This document shows, one piece after another, positions 1 through 4,945 of a stretch of 7,283 nt of DNA; the stretch's first letter is position 1, and each line of letters begins with the position of its first letter. The notes beneath the pieces are model-generated. The model searched no databases and had not been told where the DNA came from. It saw nothing but the letters and a program-made list of their open reading frames with translations. The translations under genes and the position numbers were made by a program. The stretch comes from Candidatus Tectimicrobiota bacterium (GTDB lineage Bacteria > UBA8248): positions 1-7,283 of the forward strand of contig JACPCT010000072.1 of assembly GCA_016184445.1 (NCBI GenBank). Direction: 5' to 3'.

Positions 1-327
1 GAGGCCTTCCAGCGGGCGGCGGGGCGGCATGTCTTCTTCCGCTGCGGGGACGCCGCGGTCTTCCTCCTCTTCAACCCCGGCAAGACCCGGGAGCCGGACC
101 TCGGGCTCGGCGTGCCCGCCCACGGGGCGGCGGGCCCCGGCCACGCGGCCTTCGCCGTCCGGGAGGGGGAGCTGGAGGGCTGGCGGGCGCGCCTGGGCGC
201 CTGCGGCGTGGCGATCGAGAAGGAGGTCGACTGGCCGGGCGGGGGGCGCTCGCTCTACTTCCGCGATCCGGCGGGGAACAGCGTGGAGCTCGCCTCCCCG
301 CGCATCTGGCGGCTGGAGGAAATCTAA
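1..327 (+). CDS. VOC-fold (glyoxalase/bleomycin-resistance/dioxygenase) family protein, C-terminal part
   Basis: The gene runs in from the left edge, so its start is not visible; 108 codons remain and end in TAA at 325-327. The visible protein matches the second half of a vicinal-oxygen-chelate (VOC) domain. A GHAAFAV strand follows a glycine-rich loop, then comes a helix (LEGWRARLGACGVAIE), then the signature SLYFRDPAGNSVELASP and a closing IW. The Glu in NSVELASP sits where VOC enzymes usually place a metal ligand, and the His in GHAAFAV is a second candidate. Family members include glyoxalase I, ring-cleaving dioxygenases and antibiotic-binding proteins; nothing visible picks a substrate. 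GC is high, as in most of the window. The next gene starts 13 bases downstream, so the two may share a transcript. Fold assignment is firm; function is unknown. Confidence 0.85.
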   Translation, partial: EAFQRAAGRHVFFRCGDAAVFLLFNPGKTREPDLGLGVPAHGAAGPGHAAFAVREGELEGWRARLGACGVAIEKEVDWPGGGRSLYFRDPAGNSVELASPRIWRLEEI

Positions 328-340
328 GGGAGGGTCATGC

Positions 341-664
341 ATGGCCCGCGGAGGACATCCCCACGGAGCGCAAGGGGGCTCGGGCGAGGGGCTGGCGGAG
401 CACGAGAAGCGGTTCCTCGGCCGGATCGCCCAGAAGTACGGGAAGGACGAGCGGGCGGGCCAGGTGCGGAGCTACCTGATCGCGGCGGCGGTCATCCTCG
501 CCTTCTTCGCGCTGGCGCGGTGGGTGCCCTGGTGGTGGGCGGCCCTCCTCGCCGCCGAGGGGGCGGGGCTCTACATGTTCCACCAGTACAAGCGCTTCTC
601 CCGCTTCAAGACGCGCATCCTGCTCAAGCTCTGGCGGGAGCGGGGCGCAGACAAACCCTCCTAA
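341..664 (+). CDS. Small two-helix membrane protein of unknown function
   Basis: A 107-residue protein I do not recognise as a named family. I chose ATG 341 because a purine-rich AAGGGAGGG run ends six bases upstream; a nearby ATG at 337 opens a different frame with no protein-like content. Residues 1-43 are glycine-rich, then charged and soluble (EHEKRFLGRIAQKYGKDER). Two hydrophobic stretches follow at about residues 44-61 and 63-80, joined by a very short turn with a tryptophan run (PWWW). The C-terminal tail (81-107) is strongly basic (HQYKRFSRFKTRILLKLWRER). This suggests a helical hairpin in the inner membrane with both ends in the cytoplasm. It lies just after the VOC gene and eight bases before the HNH gene start, so it could be co-transcribed with either. 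Codon use looks native to the high-GC genome. Confidence 0.75.
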   Translation: MARGGHPHGAQGGSGEGLAEHEKRFLGRIAQKYGKDERAGQVRSYLIAAAVILAFFALARWVPWWWAALLAAEGAGLYMFHQYKRFSRFKTRILLKLWRERGADKPS

Positions 665-667
665 GGA
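663..667 (+). promoter_or_regulatory. Ribosome binding site fixing the HNH gene start at ATG 673
   Basis: AAGGA sits five bases before ATG 673. It supports the frame that begins DPSDTIQRIRAALERG over the alternative TTG at 668, which lies directly on the AAGGA and has no ribosome site of its own. Confidence 0.6.
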
Positions 668-672
668 TTGTC

Positions 673-1264
673 ATGGACCCCAGCGACACTATCCAGCGAA
701 TTCGCGCCGCCTTGGAAAGAGGAGAATCCAAGGCGGCATCGCGGATTGCTCGGGAGGAGTACCCTCTTTACTCCGAAAAGCAAAGAAGTCAGAAAAATTT
801 CGGGGCGCCAATCGGCGGGCATTTTCATCCGCGGTGGTTTCATAGACCGCTACTCTGGACGGCGACTCCTTTATCCAAGTGTGTTGCGGCTTCTCACGCT
901 CAAGATGCCGGAGGAATTCCCTGCCCACCCGAATTGGGACATGAGCGAATCCCACATCGTTTATTGGGAATTATTCCCTACGATTGATCATGTGATCCCG
1001 CTCGCCCGAGGCGGGCCGGACGATGAAATGAACTGGGTCACAACCTCTATGCTTCGTAATAGCGCCAAGTCAAATTGGACGTTAGAAGAACTCGGCTGGA
1101 AGTTATTGCCGCCGGGAAGCACTCGCGAGTGGGACGGGTTGATGCGGTGGTCTTATGAATTTGTGCTGCGCGACCCCAGCCTCTTGAAAGATCGGTATCT
1201 CAAGCGCTGGCATAAGATCGCGGAAGAACAATTCCGCCGAGATCGGTCTCATTCGCCAGCCTAG
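673..1264 (+). pseudogene. HNH endonuclease family protein, low GC, apparently frameshifted near 764-768
   Basis: Two frames together make one protein. Frame 1 from ATG 673 gives 31 residues of clear coding character (DPSDTIQRIRAALERG, then ASRIAREEYP). Frame 2 continues from about 767 with FTPKSKEVRK and runs to TAG at 1262-1264. Removing one base near 764-768 joins them into about 196 residues. As it stands, the downstream frame can only open from TTG 668 with an unrelated N-terminus. The HNH core is intact: D105-H106 in TIDHVIPLARGG, N120 in MNWVTT, and N129/K132 in MLRNSAKSNW, the H-N-N/K form of the motif. An upstream FIDRYSGRRLLYP segment is the usual lead-in strand region of such nucleases. 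No zinc CxxC pairs are present. Base composition is about 45-55% GC on lines I counted, far below its neighbours, which suggests transfer. A role in DNA cleavage is inferred; the target is unknown. Confidence 0.75.
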
Positions 1265-2406
1265 AAGCGCGGGCGCGGCCGCTCGATCGGGGGGAGGAGC
1301 TCGAGAACGGCCTCTACCGGCTGGTGGTCGGCGACCGTGACGGGAGGCACGTCGGCGTTGCGGGCGAGAAGGCCCTCCGAGTAGTAGATGTGGTCGATCC
1401 GCCCTCCGAAGGGCCCGGCGTAGTAGGTGAAGCCGAAGCCCGAGCCGCTCACGTCGAAGGCGTTGGAGAGGCGCTGGGCGAGGCGGAGGACGTCCAGGCT
1501 CTTGGAGGTGGTGTTGAGCGTCCCGCCCAGGATGAAGGGCTCCACCCCGCCCTCGGCGATCAGCCGCAGGTAGATGAGCTGGGAGCGCCGGGAGTACTCG
1601 TAGAGCCGCAGGGTCGCCAGCCAGTCCAGCACGCTCCCGAAGGAGATGCCCACGTCGCGGCTCCAGATGTCCTTCCAGGGCACCCGGGGCGGGCACAGGT
1701 GGGCGTTGGCGAGGCGGATGGCGCGTTCCCCCACCTGGGCCTTGGCGACCAGGGCGTCCGCCTCGGCGCAGACGCCGCCCGGCACGGGCCCGGGGGGCAG
1801 GGGGACGACCTCGGCCTCCCGCAACGGGAAGCGGCTCAGGATGGCCATCCCGAACAGCTGCCCCGTGGAACGGGGGCCCTCCCGCCAGACGGCGTGCGGG
1901 TAGCGGCTCCCCAGCGCCTGGAGAATGCGGGGCCGGTCGCCCGCCTGGGCGTCCCCGTGGACTTCCTGGAGGAAGAGCACGTCCAGGTCGCGCCGCTCCC
2001 GGAGGTAGGCGTAGGCGGCGGGGCGCAGGCCCTCGCCGCGGCCCAGGTTGAGGGTCATCACCCGGATCGCCGGCCCCGAGAGGGGAGGGAGGGAGCCCCG
2101 GGGAAAGAGCATGCCCGCGTGCTGCATGGCCAGCGAGGCCAGCAGCCAGACCGTGGGGACCGAGCGCAGGACGTTGGAGACCCCCCGCGCGAGGAGGCCC
2201 ACGAGGCAGCCGCCGAGGGTGAAGTAGGCCCAGAAGTGGGAGACGAAGCTGGCCTTGGAGGCGAAGCGCCCGTTGGCCCGCAGGTACCACAGGCCCGCGT
2301 CCCCGGCCGCCGCGAGGACGAGCGCCAGGAGGGCCAGGAAGGAGAGCCAGCCCAGGAAGCCCTGGGGGGGGAACCACTTCCGGGGGCGGTACACGCGATT
2401 GATCAT
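1261..2406 (-). CDS. Membrane-anchored endonuclease/exonuclease/phosphatase (EEP) family protein
   Basis: 381 residues starting at ATG 2406, chosen because AGAGGAGG lies five bases upstream; a GTG at 2424 would put that site inside the gene. Three hydrophobic segments at about residues 17-42, 55-73 and 83-101 form a membrane anchor. The EEP domain follows: RVMTLNLGRGEG (115-126), LFLQEVHG with the metal-binding E148, GMAILSRFPL (186-195), LANAHL with H236, then GRIDHIY (335-341) and ADHQPV with D360-H361. This layout resembles VanJ/YafD-type proteins, whose catalytic domain follows membrane helices and may face the periplasm. One oddity: the usual GD(F/L/M)N motif reads GGTLN (294-298), so the catalytic Asp is replaced by Thr. 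Activity may be altered or lost. Substrate is unknown; a phosphodiester or lipid pyrophosphate is plausible. The stop overlaps the HNH stop. Confidence 0.85.
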   Translation of the reverse strand: MINRVYRPRKWFPPQGFLGWLSFLALLALVLAAAGDAGLWYLRANGRFASKASFVSHFWAYFTLGGCLVGLLARGVSNVLRSVPTVWLLASLAMQHAGMLFPRGSLPPLSGPAIRVMTLNLGRGEGLRPAAYAYLRERRDLDVLFLQEVHGDAQAGDRPRILQALGSRYPHAVWREGPRSTGQLFGMAILSRFPLREAEVVPLPPGPVPGGVCAEADALVAKAQVGERAIRLANAHLCPPRVPWKDIWSRDVGISFGSVLDWLATLRLYEYSRRSQLIYLRLIAEGGVEPFILGGTLNTTSKSLDVLRLAQRLSNAFDVSGSGFGFTYYAGPFGGRIDHIYYSEGLLARNADVPPVTVADHQPVEAVLELLPPIERPRPRF

Positions 2407-2411
2407 CCCCG

Positions 2412-2417
2412 CCTCCT
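2412..2417 (-). promoter_or_regulatory. Ribosome binding site for the EEP-family gene
   Basis: On the minus strand AGGAGG is followed by five bases and then ATG at 2406. It is a full consensus Shine-Dalgarno and decides the start against the in-frame GTG at 2424. Confidence 0.75.
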
Positions 2418-2468
2418 CTGGCACGATGGCGCCCCGGTCGCCCGCAGCGCACGTCCAGGGAAGAGGCC

Positions 2469-2933
2469 ATGGCCGAAGAGACCCAGACGCAGGTCCAGAC
2501 CACCTTCATCTGCCCCGCCTGCGGCCAGGCGGAGCTGCCGCTGCCGGAGGGCTGGCTCCCGCAGGAGACGCCCTATGTCCGGCTCGCCGAGATGCACAAC
2601 TGCGAGCGGGCCCAAACCGCCTCCTTTCTCTTCGGCGACGGCCACACCTTGGGCTTCGGCGGGGTGGTGCGCGACGAGGGGCCGGACGGACGGCCCCGCG
2701 AGCGGTGGGCGCCCCCCCGGGCCGTCATCGCCTGCCACTACGCCCGCCAGGGGCGGCGGCTCGCCTCCACCGAGGCCGCGCCCTCGTGCTACCCTCAGCC
2801 CCTCTACCGCAACCTGGCGCACGGCCAGAACACGGACGACGTCTTCGTGGCCATGGCCTTCCTGCCCCACGGCGAGCGGCTGAGCGCCGCGATGCGCGCC
2901 CGGGCGGAGCAGCTCGCCAAGGCCCTCAAGTAG
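2469..2933 (+). CDS. Hypothetical protein with a possible N-terminal zinc site
   Basis: 154 residues from ATG 2469, preceded by GGGAAGAGG. I do not recognise the family. Residues 13-19 read FICPACG, a typical zinc knuckle half, and H43/C45 (MHNCER) could supply the second pair of ligands, giving a CxxC-HxC site. The middle (about 50-70) is glycine-rich with FLFGDGHTLGFGGVV. The C-terminus (132-154) is an amphipathic helix rich in Ala, Arg and Glu ending in LAKALK. There is no signal peptide or membrane segment, so it is probably cytoplasmic. It is divergent from the EEP gene with only 62 bases between the starts, and its stop overlaps the end of the convergent zinc-ribbon gene. Composition matches the genome. 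A real gene is likely from its ribosome site, codon use and fit between neighbours. Confidence 0.7.
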   Translation: MAEETQTQVQTTFICPACGQAELPLPEGWLPQETPYVRLAEMHNCERAQTASFLFGDGHTLGFGGVVRDEGPDGRPRERWAPPRAVIACHYARQGRRLASTEAAPSCYPQPLYRNLAHGQNTDDVFVAMAFLPHGERLSAAMRARAEQLAKALK

Positions 2934-3165
2934 CCCGCGCCGCGCCGTCCGCCTTCCGCGCGAACCGGAAGCGCACCCGCCCCGGCCAGGAGCGGTGCAT
3001 CTCCCGCCCGCAGGCGGCGCACCTGGCCGAGAAGCGGGTCATGAGGCCCCACGACGGCGCCCCCGTGGCCCCGCCCCCCGGGGCCGGCTCCAGGCGGGGG
3101 GAGCCGCAGCCCTCGCAGAGCAGCAGCTCCTCGGTCCCCCCCTCCTCCCTCGCGTGGATCTCCAT
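2926..3165 (-). CDS. Small double-CxxC zinc-ribbon protein
   Basis: 79 residues from ATG 3165; GAGGGG lies six bases upstream, which favours this start over the in-frame TTG at 3171. Two pairs of cysteines, C17/C20 (CEGCGSPR) and C49/C52 (RCAACGREMHR), are spaced as in a zinc ribbon. Between them is a Gly/Pro-rich linker. The basic C-terminus (RVRFRFARK) could bind nucleic acid or an acidic partner, though that is inference. It starts two bases after the stop of the holin-like gene upstream (TGA, GG, ATG), so the two are probably translated together. Its TGA at 2926-2928 falls inside the last codons of the convergent hypothetical gene, an eight-base overlap. No specific family can be named. 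Confidence 0.7.
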   Translation of the reverse strand: MEIHAREEGGTEELLLCEGCGSPRLEPAPGGGATGAPSWGLMTRFSARCAACGREMHRSWPGRVRFRFARKADGAARAT

Positions 3166-3167
3166 CC

Positions 3168-3419
3168 TCAACCCCTCAGCGCCGATCCAGGAGCGCGTTG
3201 TAGAGCCAGGCCGAAGAAGACGAAGCCCACCCCGAAGCCCCAGAGGGCGCCCGCGAGCGCGCCCGCGAGGGCGGGCCCCGCCCCGACGTAGAAGCCCCCG
3301 ATGAGGCGCATCATCTCCGCCCCCGCGCCGGTCAGGGCCGGCACGGCGCCGTAGGCGAAGAACACCAGCGCGTAGACGGCGCCCATCGCCACCCCGAACC
3401 TCACGGCGTCAAGCTTCAT
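3168..3419 (-). CDS. Small two-helix membrane protein, holin-like
   Basis: 83 residues from ATG 3419, chosen because AAGGGAGGG ends five bases upstream; an ORF open to about 3500 has no better start. It begins MKLDAVRFGVAMGAVYALVFF, has a first hydrophobic helix (about 8-31), a short middle with MMRLIGGFYVGAG, and a second glycine/alanine-rich helix (about 46-75) containing GALAGALWGFGVGFVFFGLA. The MKLD start, the YVG turn and the GALWGF helix recall short bacterial and archaeal membrane proteins that pipelines label 'bacteriophage holin'. That label rests on general shape; nothing nearby looks like a phage, so a lysis role is not supported. The gene leads a two-gene unit with the zinc-ribbon protein. 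Confidence 0.75.
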   Translation of the reverse strand: MKLDAVRFGVAMGAVYALVFFAYGAVPALTGAGAEMMRLIGGFYVGAGPALAGALAGALWGFGVGFVFFGLALQRAPGSALRG

Positions 3420-3469
3420 GCCGGCCCTCCCTTCACGCGTCCGCGGCCCGGGAAAGGAACGTTTCGGCC

Positions 3470-3500
3470 AATATAGCGCCCCGGCGGGCCCCGCCGCCAA
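3470..3500 (-). promoter_or_regulatory. Possible sigma-70-type promoter for the holin-like/zinc-ribbon pair
   Basis: On the minus strand TTGGCG (3500-3495) and TATATT (3475-3470) are 19 bases apart. TATATT stands out in otherwise very GC-rich DNA. The implied transcript start near 3463 would give a leader of about 45 bases before ATG 3419. The spacer is longer than the ideal 17 and contains a near-perfect palindrome (3482-3496, CGGCGGG-C-CCCGCCG) that could be an operator or chance. Assignment is tentative. Confidence 0.3.
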
Positions 3501-3532
3501 CCCCGGGGGCGCGCTTGCCCGGCCGGGCGGGA

Positions 3533-3564
3533 ACGTGCTCCCATCCCGTCACGTGCTGTCATCC
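3533..3564 (+). repeat. Imperfect 14-base direct repeat upstream of the CMD-family gene
   Basis: ACGTGCTCCCATCC (3533-3546) and ACGTGCTGTCATCC (3551-3564) agree at 12 of 14 positions and start 18 bases apart. The second copy ends seven bases before the ribosome site of the CMD gene. The position suggests an operator for a dimeric regulator, or a site in the leader transcript, but no regulator gene is visible nearby. Confidence 0.45.
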
Positions 3565-3571
3565 GAATCCA

Positions 3572-3577
3572 AGGAGG
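3572..3577 (+). promoter_or_regulatory. Ribosome binding site for the CMD-family gene
   Basis: A full AGGAGG with six bases to ATG 3584. It fixes the start and rejects the longer open frame from 3515. Confidence 0.8.
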
Positions 3578-3583
3578 AAGCCC

Positions 3584-3924
3584 ATGCCGGATGAGACGCT
3601 CTACCAGAAGGGGCTCGCCAACCGGGCCAGAGTGTTCGGCGCCGACGGGGAGGAGCGCCGCAAGGTCTTCGAGCGGGCGAGCCCGGACTTCGCCCGCTCC
3701 TTCGTCACCGAGCAGGTCTTCGGCGGCCTCTACGAGCGCAAGGGCATCGACGACAAGACGCGCGAGGCGGTCATCCTGGCCATCCTGATCGCCCGGGGGA
3801 TGAGCAAGGAGATCGAGTACCACGTCCACGCCGCCCTGAACGTGGGGATGACCCGGAAGGACATCGAGGAGATCATCATGGTGTGCGCCTATCGCTCAAC
3901 GTCTTCAAGGAGAGGGGGATCTGA
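3584..3924 (+). pseudogene. Carboxymuconolactone decarboxylase (CMD/AhpD-like) family protein with a 3' deletion and frameshift
   Basis: From ATG 3584 the first 103 residues are a standard CMD-family helical protein: ETLYQKGLANRARVFG, then the conserved helix DKTREAVILAILIARGMSKE, then EYHVHAALNVGMTRKDIEEI with H80 and H82 in the active-site helix region, and IIMVCAY. The family normally continues with a glycine-proline turn and a last helix that packs on the dimer. Here the frame breaks after Tyr103 (3890-3892), and LNVFKERGI with a TGA stop (3922-3924) appears in frame 1 from 3895. Two leftover bases show the loss is 3n+1 bases; by family length I infer roughly 8-10 residues gone. The unshifted frame runs on to 5098 across the opposite-strand gene and is not protein-like. 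Family members include protocatechuate-pathway decarboxylases and peroxiredoxin partners; no AhpD CxxC is seen, so the role is unknown. Confidence 0.75.
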
Positions 3925-3935
3925 GGGCAGCGTCC

Positions 3936-4945
3936 CTACTTCCCGTCGGGCCCCAGGGTCTCGCGGATCCGCTCGGCGAGGGCCTCGACGACCTGGCGGG
4001 AGACCTCCTCGAGGGTGCCCCGCGTGCGGGCGCCCGAGGCGAAGGCGTGGCCGCCCCCGCCGAACCGCTGGGCGACGCCGTGGATCTCGACCTTGCCCTT
4101 GGAGCGTAGGCTCACCCGCACCCGGCCCCCCTCGATCTCCGAGAAGAAGGCGACCACCTCGACCGACTGGATGCCCCGGGGAAGGGAGATGTACTCGTCC
4201 GTCTCGAGCGGTCCAGCTCCTCCTGGCCGAGGGTGAACCAGGCGAGGCGCGCCCCGCACTCGAGCTTGAGGCGGCCCATCAGGGCGCCCATGAGCCTGAC
4301 CGAGCCCGCCCCGTGCGACTCCCAGAAGATGGAGTAGGCCTCGCCCGGCGCCGCGCCCAGCTCGACCAGCCGCGCCGCCCAGCGCAGGGTCTTGGCGGTG
4401 GTGTTGGTGAAGCGGAACTGGCCCGTGTCGTACACCATGGCGGCGTGGAGGCAGCGGACGACGAGGGGGTCGCCGAAGGCGCAGCCCTCCTCGTCCAGAT
4501 AGTCGGCGATCATCTCGCCCACGGCGGCGGCCCTGGTGTCGATGGCGGAGGGGCAGTCGAAGTTGTCGGGCTCGGCGATGTGGTGGTCGATCACCGCGAC
4601 CGGCAGGGCGCTCGAAATCACGGGCCCCTCCAGCCTCCCGAGGCGGCTGGGCTTGCCCGTGTCGAGGACGAGGGCGCCGTCAAAGCGCGCGGGCCAGTCC
4701 TGGACGGCGAGCAGATCCTCCCGCCCGCGCACGAGGCCCTCGGGGTCGAAGGCGGCGGTGAAGCCGGGGCAGGGGCCCTCGGTCACCACCGTGGCCTCCT
4801 TGCCGAGGGAGCGGAGGTAGCGGCTCAGCGCGATGCAGGAGAAGAGGCCGTCCCCGTCCGGGCCCACGTGGGTGAGGAGGAGGAAGCGGCGGCGGGCGGC
4901 GATGAACGCCCGGACCCCGGCGAAGCGGCTCGCGGAGTCGCTCAT
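3936..4945 (-). pseudogene. DHH/DHHA1 phosphoesterase (NrnA-like), frameshifted near 4209
   Basis: Starts at ATG 4945, which overlaps the upstream gene's stop as ATGA, so translation is probably coupled. Residues 1-246 contain the DHH domain: THVGPDGDG (H26, D30, D32), LVLDTGKPSRLG (D95), AVIDHHI (D120-H121-H122) and VYDTGQFRFTNTT (D173). After LGQEELDR at about 4208-4210 this frame turns into noise, while the neighbouring frame continues with LETDEYISLPRGIQSVEVVA, VSLRSKGKVEI and FGGGGHAFASG, the DHHA1 substrate-binding end, to TAG at 3936. One missing base near 4209 rejoins them into about 336 residues, the usual NrnA size. All catalytic motifs survive. NrnA-type enzymes degrade nano-RNA and/or 3'-phosphoadenosine 5'-phosphate (pAp). 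Either the base was lost in assembly or the enzyme lacks its DHHA1 part here. It converges on the CMD gene, 11 bases apart. Confidence 0.85.

Noticed and set aside
764..768. Programmed ribosomal frameshifting in the HNH gene
   Set aside because: No slippery heptamer or downstream stimulatory structure is apparent; an insertion or error explains the data better.
2407..2468. A divergent promoter between the EEP gene and the hypothetical gene
   Set aside because: I could not find a convincing -35/-10 pair on either strand in the 62 bases; promoters of high-GC bacteria may be unrecognisable by eye.
1324..2883. A 519-codon plus-strand open frame
   Set aside because: It is antisense to the EEP gene, which has a consensus ribosome site and clear family motifs, and then runs through the hypothetical gene in a wrong frame; low-complexity composition.
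3168..3419. A prophage remnant suggested by the holin-like protein
   Set aside because: No endolysin, structural, integrase or attachment-site sequence is nearby, and such short membrane proteins are common in non-phage settings.
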